Shown: one piece after another, positions 21,707 to 34,331 of the stretch
Numbering within the stretch: position 1 is the stretch's first letter
Layout: each line of letters starts with the position of its first letter
Assembly (NCBI GenBank): GCA_949357655.1
Contig: CASHTG010000021.1
Coordinates: 744,001 to 808,000 of the forward strand
DNA length: 64,000 bases
Reading direction: 5' to 3'
Source: Parascedosporium putredinis
Lineage: Eukaryota; Ascomycota; Sordariomycetes; Microascales; Microascaceae
Translations under genes and position numbers: made by a program
Notes under the pieces: generated by a model
What the model was told of the DNA's origin: nothing
Databases searched by the model: none
The model's input: the letters and a program-made list of their open reading frames with translations, nothing else

Positions 21707-23164
21707 TTAACCACGACGCGACAGTGTGCGCGGCGGTTCCGCGGTCAATCCCCAGGCCGGGTCATCGGCGTCGTCGACACCGAGTACGCGCACCCTCTTC
21801 TCGGGGAGGTCGCCGTCCTCGTCAAAGTCGAAATCCCATTCCCTGCGCTCCTTGACCTCGAGCTTCTCGACGCTGCGGCGCATGAGGGCGGCGAATTCGA
21901 GGGCCTGGGTCTCAAAGGTGTTGCCCCATGGTTTTAGGGGCCGAGGGGTGGACGACTTTTTCCTACGCGAGGGGCGGGACGAGGAGGAAGAAGAAGAAGA
22001 AGAAGAAGAAGAAGAAGAAGAAGAAGAAGCGGTAGCTTGGGGCTGGGAGTGGGGAGGGCGGGAGTACATGAGAAGAGTGTCGGGGATCTTGAGAGTGGAG
22101 GAGCGAGGGGGAAGATTAGGGCGGCGCGCCGGGGAGGAGCGGGTGGGGTTGGGGCCAAGATGGGAGAGGAGCTCGCAGAAGAGCTAGCAGAGACGGAGGC
22201 GAGCCAGTCAATCTGGGAGGCAAGGGTATCGGAGCGGGTGAAAGAACTGGGGACGTTGATGCCGGGGGTCTGGAACATGAGAGCAGGGCTGGCAAAGACG
22301 TCGAAGAGGCGGGCGGGACGGTGGCCAAAGAGGCCGGGCATGAGGGCGGCGAAGCGGGCGAGTTGGTCGCAGCCCTGGTAGGAGACGGTGGACCCCGCGA
22401 GAACCGTCCCTCGTTGCTCTAGATCGTCCTCCTCCGCCGCGTGGGCCAGTAGCGTCCGTCTCGCGGCGGCGGCGCGGGAGCGGGAACGGGGCGGGGATTT
22501 GCGGTGGGCGCGGTGGTCCGGGAGGAACATGGGCCAGCTGTAGATGCCGTTGAGGACGGCGAGGCCGCGCACGGCAAAAGGGAGATGGGGGCGGGATTCG
22601 GTGAGGGCGAGGGAGGTGGCGAGGGAGGCGCCGAGGTGGGAGGAGAGGACGAGGATGTCGCGGCGGGTGAGGCCCGGGGGTGCGAGGTTGGTGGAGAGCC
22701 AGTGGTAGGCGAAGGCGACGTCGTGGACGGGGGTCGGCCAGTAGAGGGGGTGGCGAAGGGGGCGGCGGCACCGGGGTCGTCGGCGTCGGAGAGGTCGCCG
22801 TAGTTGTCGTCGGGGGCGAATGAAATGGGGGCCGGGGGTGAGCTGGCGGACCAGCGGTAGTGGATTACGGCGGTGGGGTAGGGCTGGAGGAGGGGAGGAA
22901 GGGCGTCGGGGGATGGGGTGGGTGAGGGGAAGGGGGCAGATAGATGAGGAGAGGCGTGGTGGCTGTCTGTTCGGAGATGTTGTGGAGGCTGTGGATAAAG
23001 AAGAAGGGGAAGGCCAATGTTAGTGGGGAAACGCGGCGGCGAGGGATAGATGCAATGAAAGAAAAAAAGAAAAAGGCCAGGTGAGGCACGTACGAGATGG
23101 CGATTGAGCCGGCAGAGCCGCAGGGGACTTCGACCGTCTGGTAGTCGGGGTGGTGCTGCTCCAT
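21707..23164 (-). CDS. Alpha/beta-hydrolase-fold-like protein, probably catalytically degenerate
   Basis: Resembles the fungal alpha/beta-hydrolase-3-like proteins (acetyl-esterase/lipase fold) of unknown substrate. After the start MEQHHPDYQTVEVP the fold core is visible: a beta strand LLIYLPPSP where HGG would form the oxyanion hole, then VHDVAFAYHWLSTNL, the nucleophile-elbow region ILVLSSHLGASLATSLALTE, and GLAVLNGIYSW. The elbow reads SSHLG instead of GxSxG, so the serine is apparently missing. The C-terminal part has a poly-Ser run from a GAA/CTT repeat and ends TLSRRG. A GT-AG intron of about 100 bp lies near 22990-23092. I chose the ATG at 23162-23164 because the longer frame starts with GTG. 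Frame changes occur around 22860, 22780, 22150 and 22050. The gene faces the ceramidase gene. Confidence 0.65.
21981..22029. repeat. (GAA)16 microsatellite coding poly-Ser
   Basis: Sixteen GAA units; read on the minus strand in the gene frame they give a serine run. Flanking GAGGAG units extend it. Likely to vary in length between isolates. Confidence 0.85.
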
Positions 23165-24523
23165 CGCCACGGGGCCTGGGACCGGGTTCGGGGCCGGGGC
23201 CGGGGCCGAAGAGGGAGCAGCGCCGGTTTAGCTTGGGGGACGAAGGCGCCGCGATGGGAAAGCCGGAAAAGCCATGGCATTGGGAGGAGGGACACGATAA
23301 TAGGGTGAGATCGAGCTAGTGGAGCAATCCCCGGCTTCAAAGGGGGAGGAAAAGGAAAATTTCCAAATAATGACGATGGAAGGGCGTGGTCTAGTGTACC
23401 TATGTAGTTCTATCAAAAGAGTGGACGCGCAAGCGAGGGTGTAAAGGAGGGTGAGCTTCTGAGCAAGCTGCTCGTGATGAGTGCAAAAAGTGGATGCACG
23501 TCAGCGCTGCTCAGACGCGCAGCGCGTGCGGCGTTTCGAGGATTCTCGGAGATAAAAATAGACATGGGGACATAATCCCCGATGCAGCAGACCCCATAGA
23601 CTAACAGCTGCGATTGAGTCTTAGACATCCCACGAGCTCGAATAGCCGTTGCGAGAAGTCGGGGTCTTGTTTTATTTATTAGATCGTCGATGACAACCTA
23701 AGAAAATGGATATGCCTTGTCTTGAATCCTCTGCGGAAAGGAACGTGAAGCCTCAAGATGTATCTTCACTGCACACTTGTCCACACAAAAGTGAGTGCTC
23801 AGACTGCGATCAACGGCATGTTTCCGCATCTCATGAATGTCTTGCATTGTCCTCAATCACATTGCGCCAAATCAAAAATGGTCTGTCCATTCCCGATCTA
23901 GAACCTGTGGCGTTGAAGAGAGGAGACTCGGGAAAGTATCTGCCCCCATCGTAGCTTCCGCCCCATATCCACCTGATATCGTGAAGGCATCGCCCCTCCC
24001 TCTCAGCACCAACTTGCTCCACGTAGTCTCCCATCGTAGACAAACCAACCCTTTGAGCCTGATCAAGCCTGATCAAGCCTTTCCAAGCTCGCCAAATCGA
24101 AATGGGCCATTGATCTATGGATCCATCTATGGATCAATTCCCAATAGTTTCAAACCATGATAAACCTTAAAATTCCACGCAGCCGCCACAACAGACTAAC
24201 CTGAAGCTTCCCGCTTGGTCTTGTTTCCCCGTCTCTATATGTACCCTTGGAGTCCGTCTCAAAGGGACCCTTGGTTGTTGGTTGTATGCCTGTCTACTCT
24301 CCGACGACCTTTCGTGCCTTGCTCTCTCCCCCTACCTCCAAGATACCTTCGCCCTTACCCCCAATTCCTGCGCAGCCTCCCCTCTTCTCATATATCACTA
24401 TCAGGGCTCTCACGCTCACCCGCTTCAATACAACACGCCCTTCCCCTTCCCCTCGATGTATCAACTCCCGTCAGCTTCCTTTGATCCCTCTTCGGTCCTT
24501 GACGCCATCGTCCACCTACCAAG
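23165..24523. other. Shared intergenic region of two divergent genes
   Basis: About 1.4 kb between the hydrolase-like gene (minus) and the TOK channel gene (plus). It includes a tandem 10-bp duplication TGATCAAGCC at about 24060-24080 and a nearby partial repeat of ATCTATGGATC. No gene seen; both promoters should be here. Confidence 0.5.
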
Positions 24524-27070
24524 ATGACCTCGAGGCCCTCTGTTCCAAAAGTGGATTCTGGAAAGAGTGAACGGCCTCCCTGGTGAACACCCCTCTGGTC
24601 TCAGCGAGTCTACCGATCTAAATCCACTCCTCGAGCCAACGTTTGTGCTGCCCTCTCTATCCCTACCTTCTCCCCACCAATCCTTTTGTTGTTCATCTAC
24701 TAATGCCGCTTGCCACTTGTTTGTAGCCGCTGGTGGTTCGCTTCGTCCGCTTTCCCGCTCATAGCTGGATGTCTGGGTCCCGTTGCCTCTGCCCTTAGTA
24801 TATGCGCCCTTGCTCAGCCATGGCAGCAATACCGTCCTGCCGGCTCTCACTGGAAGGAGCGCCATTTCCTCAAGAATCCAAAATGGTACACCAATGCCTC
24901 CCTCCCCCTTCCCTCACACGAATATAACAATGCTAACCATTCACGTCCCCCTAGGATCTTCATCGTTAACCTCATCCAAGTCATCGTCGCTCTCCTCGCC
25001 AACCTCGCTCTATTCCTCAACATGACGCGCCGCCTCCGCTTCTCCATCGCCCTGCCCATCACCATCATCGGCTGGTACGCCTCCGCCGTCTGCCTCTGCA
25101 TCATCACCTCGATCGCCCACATCTACATCAAGCCCACCATGCCCCAGGACCACGTCTGGTCCGAGGCCTTTGGTACGGCATCTGGGCCGCCGTGCTCTAC
25201 TGCATCGACGCCACCCTCCTCGTCTTCACCGCCTACGGCGCCTACACCCGCCACTACTCGCGCGACTTCCAGCTCACCGCCAGCCAGCGCACCCTCATGC
25301 TGCAGACCATCATGTTCCTCCTCTACCTCCTCCTCGGCGCCCTCGTCTTCTCCAAGATCGAGGGCTGGCCCTACCTCGACGGCGTCTACTGGGCCAACAT
25401 CACCCTCTTCACCATTGGCTTCGGCGACCTCGTCCTCAACACCCACCTCGCCCGCGGCCTCCTCATCCCCTACGCCTTTGTCGGCATCATCAGCGTCGCC
25501 CTCGTCATCGGTTCCATCCGCACCCTCGTCCTCGAGCGCGGCAGCAGACGCGTCGATGCCCGCGTCACGGAAAAGAAGCGCCTCAAGGTCCTGCGCCGCC
25601 TCACCCGCCGCGGCCTCGACGACGTCCTCCACCCCATCCGCGCCACCGTGTCCCCGGATCCTCAACCCTCCCCGGCCCGTCCCCTTGCCGCCACCACGTC
25701 GCCGACTTGAACGAAGCTGCTCGCAAGGCCGAATTCGCCCGCCGCGAGGCCGAGTTCAAGCTCATGCAAATGATTCGCCGCGAAGCCCGCGCACGCCGCC
25801 GTTGGATCTCCCTTGCCTTTTCCCTCGCCCCCGGCCTCACCCTCTGGCTCGCCGGCGCCGCTGCCTTCCAGCAGTTCGAGCAGCCTTACCAAAAATGGTC
25901 CTACTTTGACGGCTTCTACTTCACCTTCATGTCTCTCACCACCCTCGGCTACGGCGACCACACCCCCGTCTCCAACGGCGGCCGGTCCTTTTTCGTCTTC
26001 TGGGCCCTCCTCGCCCTTCCCACCATGACCGTGCTCATCTCCAACGCCAGCGACACCGTCATCAAGTTCATCCGCATCGCCACCCTCGAACTCGGCAAAA
26101 AGACCATCCTGCCCGGCGAGCACGGCTTCGAGCGCGATTTCGAGTTTATCCTGTACAAGCTATCCTTCCATCGCCTCTTTCGCCACAAGTTCAATATCCG
26201 CCACCACGCCAGCAACTCGGAAGGCTTCATGGGTCATCTCGCGCGCTTCCGCGACAAGTACAGCGTCGGCGGCAGCCAGATCGACGTTGGAGAATGTCTC
26301 CACTGCAGCGACGACTTGAACACCAACGGCAACGACGACGCGGGCGGTAGGAGCGGCAGAAGCGGCAGCGATACCAACGCCCTCCGGCGACCCGCCACCC
26401 CAACCCCCGCGACCGCTTCGAGGCCGAACCTCCTCCGCCGCCGCACCAGCAGCAGTTCCGCCCTCTCCGAATTCACCATCCCGCCCCGCGATCCCGCCGA
26501 CTACCACTACCGCCTCATCTCCGCCATCGCCGAGGTCGCCAACGACGTCAAGACCGACCAGGAAAAGCACTACACCTTTCGGAAATGGGTCGAGTACCTG
26601 ACCCTCATCGGCGAGGACGAGGCCTGTGCCGAACTGCACTGCGCCCCCAGCCTAGAGTTCGCCCCCGGCTGGGCCGCGAGGGCCTCAAGATGTGGGAGCG
26701 CAAGGTCGAGAGGGACGCGCGCAGGCGGAGACGACAGCGCGCCCGGGACACCAAGGACGGAAAGGACGGGGAAAAGGAGGAGCAAGACCGGCTCGACGAG
26801 GAAGGCGACGAGGAAGGCGACGAGGACGAGGACTTGGAGGACACGGAGGGAGAGGACCCCGATCGGTGGAGCTGGGTCGGGAACCACAGTCCCCTTATGA
26901 AGGGCGTGTCCGAAGGGGAGTGGATCCTCGAGAGGCTCATGGCCAAGCTCAAACTCGAGTTGGAGACGGCTCGTCATTGCAAGCGGAAACGGAGGCAGCA
27001 CCGCGCACACATTGTCCCGCCTGTGCGGAGACGGGCGCCTCCTCGTGCCGAAGGCCGACATGGCGCATAA
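24524..27070 (+). CDS. tok1: Outward-rectifier potassium channel, TOK1 family (two-pore domain, eight TM)
   Basis: Plasma-membrane K+ efflux channel, unique to fungi in its 8-TM/2-pore form. The start MTSRPSVPKVDSG is at an ATG shortly after a pyrimidine-rich leader. TM segments begin with WWFASSAFPLIAG, then IFIVNLIQVIVALLANLALF and ITIIGWYASAVCLCIITSI. Pore 1 has the filter TIGFGD and pore 2 has TLGYGD, both canonical. A ~400-residue C-terminal cytoplasmic region is Ser-, Asp- and Glu-rich with a conserved end WSWVGNHSPLMKGVSEGEW. Two introns fit exactly: 24641-24726 and 24886-24954. The frame breaks near 24583 (an early stop), at TTT 25167-25170, near 25650-25680 and near 26670. Each would be repaired by a single base, so the channel is probably intact. 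It converges on NOT4. Confidence 0.93.
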
Positions 27071-27913
27071 ATGGGCCCCATCGTTACTAAATTCACCTAT
27101 TCTGAGGGACGTGGATCTATTGTTATTATTTCTTTATTAAAAAGGATGTACCGCTTTAATTTCAAACCCTCTTCGCTATGGCAAGGGTTTCCTCAGTCTA
27201 TGGATAATACGCTTACTCGATGCTGTTCTTGTGTCTCGAGGTGTTCCCCCCGTCTTAATCGAAAGGGGAATAGGGAAAAAAGGATAGAAAAGAAAAGAGA
27301 AGAAACCCCTTTGGCCAGATGTAATGTATGCGATCCCTAACTCCGTCTTTGCTTTTCCTTTTGTGAATTCTTCTGTAATAACGAGAAAAGAAAAGATATC
27401 TCGGAAGGGTATTTCGGCTTGTGCCCAAGTGTTACCCATCTCAAACTCCACGGAATACGTCTAAAAGCAAGTCTGATGCCGCCCACCGATGAACCCATGC
27501 AGGAAATAAGAATTAGGAAAAGAGGATGGAAATGTGAAAAAAGGACGGTAAAAAAGCACGCCCTTGGAATCGTAATCGGCGCTGGCACCGGCAAGGATGG
27601 TCGTCTTTCGTTTTGACATTGCACCCTGGACCAAGCGCAAACGCTTCCTCGTTTCTTTTGTGGCTTCTCCCACGTTCAAGAAGTATTGTTTCTTCTTCTT
27701 TGTTTGCTTGTAAAAACAAGCAATCGGATCGTGCTTTCAACTTTCAGCACCAATCCTGAGCAACGCGGCCATGCCGCGAACCAGGTACCTTAATGCGCGC
27801 AGGGACGCCGCCAAACCCTCGGCCACAATGCTCAGCCCTAAGGCCAGCACAACGACCACTAACCCTACGACTAGATAAAGGCATGTGGCAATAACCCAGA
27901 TCGCGCCTACGAG
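27071..27913. other. 3' UTRs of convergent TOK channel and NOT4 genes
   Basis: About 0.84 kb of A/T-rich sequence with no supported gene; TTTATTAAAAAGG near 27130 and CTAGATAAAGG near 27870 are plausible 3' end signals. Confidence 0.5.
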
Positions 27914-30900
27914 TCAATTTCCACCGAGGAGGAGACGCTTGTTCTTCTTGATTAGGGCGTTCAGGGCCTTTTCGTACTTGTCCATGTCCTTCCTAGATGC
28001 CACAAAAGCCTTTTCGAGCTCCTCGGGACTCAGGGGGCGCCGGCTTGGGCGGCGAGTTGTCCCTGCCGCCAGGTCCCAAGAAGCGCGGGAGGAGCTCGTC
28101 GTTGATGGGGTTTTCGTCGACTTGGTCGGCGAATAGGTTCTCTCGGGAGGTCGGCTGCGTCTCCTTGGGCTTGGCAACTGCCTTACCCTCACTTGCAGAC
28201 TTGACTTGTTCAACTTCTGGAGCCGCATCCGAAGGCTTGTCAGTGCCGACATCACCCTGGAAAAGAGGGCTCGCCCTTGGTTTGTGGTTGTCCGCCGACT
28301 TCTGGTCGTAGAACATGGCCTTGAGGCGGTTCATAACCTCCGCAGTGTTGGGGTCCTCTACCTCGTCTCGCCACTTGCTCCCGCTCAGTGTGCGGTTTCC
28401 AAGACGCATGCTTGGCATGGCAAACTGGTTGGCAAATGCGATGGCCTCCTCGCGACGAATCTTGGTGTTGTATGACTTGGGGATGTCATCCTCGCCCTGG
28501 GGGAAAAGCTAGGGGGCCATTGGCCACCATGCGGCCCTCGATGATCGAAAAGTCCCCGGTTGGCGCTCGGTGCTTATCATCCTTGAAGGCTACTGGGTCG
28601 TTGACATGCTGCGCAACTCTGTCTTGAAGCAGCAAGTAGCGCTCTTCTTCTTCCTCGCTCAAACTGCGAACCACGTCGCCAAAAGGCGTGATAAGAACAC
28701 GTTGGCCATTTTCTACGCGCCGGATTGGCTTGCCTGCCAGAAGCACAATTTCTTCGTGGCTCGAGACAAAGTCCTTGGAAAAGAGCTTGGGATCGTGCAT
28801 GCTACCTATGTTGCCACCGCTCTTGCTGGCAATTGCGCTAGCCTCCGCACGGAGGGCGTGGCCATTGACTGGCTTGAGTAGGCTCAGTGTGTCGGGTTTC
28901 ACGCCCTCTCGTACGAGCTCACGGAATATCAGGTCCGGGGTTGGCTCCAACTTTTCAAAGGGTTTCTCGGGTTCGGGGCGCACGATTTCTGCTTGAACGG
29001 GAACAGGCTCTGGAGGAGGAGGGGGACCGCCTCCTTGGCCTTGTTCTTCGCCTTCTTGTTGTCTTTCGACTTCTTCGTCGGCGATGCGCTCGCGGCGCTG
29101 GCGGTCGGGGCTGGGGAGCAGTGGGCTTCACTATGTCCTTGGCAGTTGTCGACACTTTTTTGTTCTTAGCAGTGCTGTCTTTGGCTTCCTCGGAATCGTT
29201 CTTTGGCTCAGCGATAGGCTCATCGACCTTTCTGCTCGCCTTGGACAGCTTCTCCTTCTTCTGTTTCTTTTTGCGGCCTAAAACGGGCGCATGCTCCTCA
29301 GCCTCCGGCTTGGCTGCCTCGACAATCACCTCCGTCATACCCTTATGCGCCTCTTTGCGTTGTTTGCGCTGTTGGCTCTTGGTAGTAGTGCGCAAGTGGG
29401 CAGACCCAATAATCTTCGAGGGCGGAGGAGAATTCGAACGGGACGCGGGAACGGAGGCCGACACTATCGAGGCGCTGTCACTGATAATCTCGCTAGTGGG
29501 TGTCCCCGGCCGGACGGCGCGCCCAACCATTGAAAGCAAGCCGGGAGCCGTGGTGCCCGCTGCAAGCCCGGGAACGCCTTCCGTCCTGGGTGTGGAAACG
29601 AGCCTCAATGTTTTGGGCACTGCCCGGGACACGTTTGACGTTGCTGCTCCAGTGCCAGAGAGGGGCGTGCCCGGCCGGGCGTCAGCAGGGGCTATGGCAG
29701 ATGAGGGAGTGCCGCTCAAGGGGAAGATTCGGTGGTTTCCAGTGTAGGTCTCTCTATGGGGGTAACGACAGCAGACGTGGGCTGGCCCGTTTTGGCAGAG
29801 GTTGCGGCTGCGATGTTAAGGACATTCTTTGGGGGCCGCTTCTCGCCCGCTCGCTTACTCGTCGGTTCAATTTTGGCGGGAGAACCAGACAATTCTTGCT
29901 GCGGAGCCTTCTTTGGTGTCACAACTACGGGCTTCGGTGTCGGAACCTGGGGTTTAACGATTGGCTGCGGCGCGCTCTGCTGGGCTCCAGGCTTATGGGC
30001 GTCAAGGGCGGGGAAATCCTCCTCTTGAAGGATTCTGTTGCCCTTGGAGGGACTCGCCTGGGATGCGATATCCTTGGATAAGCCGCTATCAAGCGCTAGC
30101 GCTCTGACCTTTCTCTTGGCCTCCGCTCCTGGGGTTCCTTTCTTCAAGCCGTCCTGCTTGGGTCCGGCAATGGGCCCAGCAGCTACGGACTGAGGGCCAT
30201 GACCAAAGACTGTAGCTGCCGCCATGGTCGGGGTGATGGGCACGGCTGGTTGGGGTATGCCGTGTACCGGCCCATACAGGTTGCTCGGGCTAAACGCTAA
30301 GCCTGGTGGTACCGTGGGTGGTGCGCCAAACCCAACCAGTGGAGGGACGTGGGCGACCGGTAAGAAGGTTTGGGGTGGCTGAGAGACAAATGGAAGAACA
30401 AACGGTTGAATCGGGCCGGGGTAAGTTGGCGGCTAGTGATGCCGGTCTCATCGTCATCCGCAACGAGGGCATCTACCGAGGTTGAAGCCTCGTCGAGGGA
30501 GGGTAGCTCATCATCTGTGACTGGGAAACGTTAGCGTAACGAACAAGAACTGTTCTCCGCGCCGTCGTTTTATGCAAGGGAATAGGAAAGAGTCCAGAGT
30601 CGCGGGGCCGCCCAGAGCCAAGTGTACAAGGATATCGAGCCAAGTCAAAGAAGAGAACAAAAGAAAGAAATAAAAAGGAAACAGCCGCCCAACTAAAAAG
30701 GACATGAGAGAAGTGTGCAAGGCTGAGGAACAGGCCCGAATTATCGCCTGGCTAGGTGGGAGGAGGAGGCGAAGCCCGCCCATCATCAGGGCTGCATACA
30801 TCCTGCGTACATGATACATGATATGTTCTGCGTCACAGTACCCTCCATCATCGTCTTCCTACAGAGGCCAGATGATGTGATGGAGATCAACAAGTTTGTT

Positions 30901-33900
30901 CGTCAAACTGAACAATGTAGTGAAACAAAACGGACCATCCATCTATTTGATCCTTTAGAATTGCTTCCAATCTAGGCAAAGAGAGTGTGTATGCCTTGTG
31001 CCAAGTTAACGTACATGGAGGCTTGAGGAAGACGATGATGGCTTGCCTGATTTGGTGACCTGTGCATTTCTGGGTAAAGATGCAATGCCCCCGAAGGAGG
31101 AAGCCGCCGAGGTTGTGTGAAGCGAGGTTCTCGGGTGGAGGATGGCCACCAGTCCAAGCGATGTTTCCCCACAAAGAAAAATAATAAAGAAATGGATGAT
31201 GTAGCGAAGAGACCCGTCGACGACGGTAGAAAACGAAAAGTGATGACGCCCAAATGCGAAACCATCCTGGGGGTATAGAACCCAGGTCCTTGCAATGCTC
31301 AATGGCTTGACAATAGAAATGCGTTCCGTGCTTGCTGTGTATCCGAGAACTCGGCGCCCCAGCTAGCAAGAAGAAAGAGGAGAAAAAAAAAGTGATGAAT
31401 GCCTTCCCGCCGATCCTGACCTGCCTGTTTGGGGCCAGGCAAACTCATCCCGAGACGCCTTCATGATACATGAGAGAAGGGGGAGAGTTCACAAGGAGTA
31501 AAAGAAAAAGGGGGCCAAACGGAGAAAAAGAAAAACAACGATGTCGAGAAAAAAGAAACCAAAAGGACAAGGCTGGTATCCTATACACTTTCTTCACCAT
31601 TCCACTGCCTCACTTGGTATCCGCTCTGGAACAACTGGGCAGCCCCTCAAGACAAACAAACAAAAAAGACCTTTACCATCGGGCATAGGTCGAATTATAC
31701 ATCATGCTCGGGTTGTACCCACCTTGACTCTGACCACCAAACAAGCCCTGTCCGACTCCAGCGTTGCTCTGAGACTGGTGCTGCATTCGCGCCTGCAGGA
31801 TACTCGGGTCTGCAAGATCTACTAAACCACTCCCCCAGAGGAGGAAGTGTTAGCATGCCTGTGCTTCTTCCCCTTCTTCTTCTGCTTTGAACCGAAGTCT
31901 TGGAATGCTCCAGGCTGGTTACCGTAGAGCGACGCCAGGAGGCCCGAAGCAGGAGCTGGGGTAGAGGAGGTAGAAGATGGGTACTGGTTGGAGAAAGGAG
32001 AATTCATGTACTCACGCTTTGCCGCATCATGGGCCTGGGCGCTCCCAGCCGCCCTTCCGCGAATGATGCTTTGCAGCAAGTCACTGTTAGTGTCCTTGGG
32101 TGCGGCACCAAAGGTGACCCGCCAAAAGATGGGCCTTGCCCGAACATGCTTGGGGAGTCCCAGTAGACTTGAGGCCCGGAGGAGGGCCAGGGACTGAGCT
32201 GGTGTAGTACTGACTGCCCTGCTGGGAAGGGAATGAGGTAGGCATCATCGCCTTTTGCTGGGCCATGATCCTGGGGTTGGCAGCAATCTGGATCGTGGCA
32301 GCATTGCTGGCACTCTCATTGGCAAAGCTGAATCGAGATGATTGGCGGCTGTGGCCCTGCTGCTGCATCAACGAAGTGAGAGACTGGGCGGCCGAGATCC
32401 CGGGAGGAAGATGCTCGGTGAAAGCGCTCTGAGGACGCATGTACGCTTGTTGCTGGGGAGTCATCGTGCGGCTACCAATCGAGCCAACACTGGAATTTTG
32501 AGCTAGGGCTGGACCGAATATTCCATCGGCGCTCGAACGTTGAATGGGGGCTGAACGCCACCACGTCGCAGGTCGTAGCCCTGTCCCTCCCTAACGGGTT
32601 CCCTCTCCTCGGGTTCTCCGCCAAGAGCAAGGCTACCGCCGGCCTCAGGCTCGCCCTCTTCCGACGGCTCCTGAGTCTCGACAGTCTCTTCCTGCTCTCC
32701 ACCAAGGCGGGCCTCCTCCTCGCGCATAGCACGTCTCTTCTCGCCACCACGGATATCAAACAAAGGAGGGTAGAGCTCAACGGATTGGCTGATTTCAGCG
32801 GTAATGTTGGGCAACTGCCAGGAATAGAGCTTCTTGATGATGTTCTTAAGAACGTCTTCTGGAATACTGCCTGGCTTGGTTGTAGCCGATTGTGCCGTGG
32901 GAGGGGCCTCGGGTTCCTTCGACGCCTTGCTTTCCTTCACCTGCTGTGCAGGTACAGGTTTGGCCGGCTCAGGCGCCGGAGAATCAATAACAGCTTCCTC
33001 AGTCGTAGCAGGCAAAGAGGCGGAGATGGCTGGGCTGGGCGCAGCCCCACTGGTAGCATGACTGCCTCGCCGACTGCGTTGAGGATTGCGGGCCCAGTTA
33101 GCAGAAGAGGGTAGGGCAGAACCGTCCGTTCCATTTTCCTCTGACCCGTCTTTGCTTGCTGGGCGGCCGCTCGATTGTGAGGTTGTAGAAGGAATATGGT
33201 GGGTCTGATACTGTGAAGGGGGTGGTGGTGGTGGTTGTTGTTGTTGTTGCTGAGGTTGGGGCCTGGGGGCTGCCCGAGACGAGGCGCCCGAGGCGATGGG
33301 TCGTTGGGTATGGATACTATTCATCGATGAAAGGTCTTGTCGCGTGTAGCTGTCCTCTTCGTCTCCACGTTCATGCAAGAACATGCATCCGCGATTGGTG
33401 CACTGCTCATGCTTCAACCAGGCAGAGCAATACTTGGTGGTACCAAGTTGAGCTCGTAGAGTGCGCTCTCCGTTCTGGGATCCGTTAACTGCCCTGATGC
33501 AGCGATCTGCCTCTTCTGGCTTTTCAAAGGTGACGTAGATGCCGAGCGAAGGATTCTGTCCCTCTCCACCTTTTCGGTTCGATATCGAGATTTTTGGATG
33601 TTTCCGTACTGGCCAAAGAATTCGGGCTTTCGTAGCGTTTTCGTGAGCTCGTCCTCTCGGACAGTTGGAGTCAGGCCGGTTACATAAACCAGATTTTTCT
33701 GAACAACACGAACTCCGACGAGGTTCTTGCGATTTTCTTTTTCAGCTTCTCGTTTTTGAGCCTCCTTCTGTCGCTGTTCTTGAGCCCGCTTTCTCTGGTT
33801 TTTAGTTATGTTGGCTCGGAACTCAGCCTCCTGCAGAGCATATGTTAGTGATCGATGGATTTCCCTGTCGAGCGTGGCTAAACTGCTAATGGGGAATGAC

Positions 33901-34331
33901 GTACTCTTCGGGCGTTACGACTTTCCACTGTATCGTTTTTTCATCGTACGGTCGTCGGCATGCTGGACACAATCCGTTCATGTTCGACTTGATGTTGTTG
34001 AAGCAGAACTGGCATACCTAAAGTATCGGAAGATTGGTTAGGGAGCTGGTGAGATGCAGCCTGAAGCTGAGAATTTTGTGTGAGGGAACGGAGTCACATA
34101 CTTGGTAACCACAGGGGCATGGCCTGAAATTGCGATCGGAAAGATCGAACTCCTCGATGCAGAGGGGCTGTTTCGGTTGGACGATGTTAGAGATTAAGGG
34201 CTTGTTTGGTGGTGTGTGGCTACGCGAGGGAGAGTTGAAATTCAACACCTCTCAGGCAGCCGAAAAGGAGGATGCGAGAATACTAACCAAGAATCGTCCT
34301 CATCGTCGATGAAAGTATCTTGCGGCGCCAT
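27914..34331 (-). CDS. not4: CCR4-NOT complex subunit NOT4 (RING E3 ubiquitin ligase)
   Basis: Ubiquitin ligase subunit of CCR4-NOT, acting in mRNA turnover and co-translational quality control. From the start MAPQDTFIDDEDDS come, in order: a C4C4 RING (PLCIEEFDLSDRNFRPCPCG, then CQFCFNNI and LCPACRRPYDE), a basic helix (QRKRAQEQRQKEAQKREAEK), an RRM (NLVYVTGLTPTVREDEL), a CCCH finger (CSAWLKHEQCTNRGCMFLH), then ~1,200 mostly disordered residues with Gln/Pro runs. A conserved segment LADPSILQARMQHQSQSN precedes a 1.2-kb intron (30515-31722). The C-terminal part contains QEEDFPALDA and ends in a helix ALNALIKKNKRLLLGGN. Small introns lie near 34171-34290, 34040-34103 and 33840-33910. The frame breaks repeatedly, for example at CCCC near 34166, where one more C gives CPLC and completes the RING, and near 28500. 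The length fits the long filamentous-fungal form. It shares a promoter region with the NDUFS3 gene. Confidence 0.93.
30515..31722 (-). other. 1,208-bp intron in NOT4, with a read-through alternative end
   Basis: The donor GTGGGT after GAGTCAAG (exon base 31723) and the acceptor TCACAG (30515) are in matching phase and join SQ to DDELPSLDEA. If the intron is kept, the frame instead continues with GGYNPSMMYNSTYARW and then stops. The length is far above the other introns here (60-130 bp). The interval has no open frame I can support; it contains GA-rich sequence near 31480-31560. Confidence 0.7.

Noticed and set aside
22208..22771. 187-codon Pro/Arg/His-rich minus-strand frame
   Set aside because: It is a shadow of the hydrolase-like gene; the neighbouring frame carries the recognisable fold sequence.
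25123..25665. 180-codon acidic minus-strand frame
   Set aside because: Antisense shadow of the TOK channel coding sequence, rich in Glu/Asp/Val/Gly as expected from GC-rich antisense.
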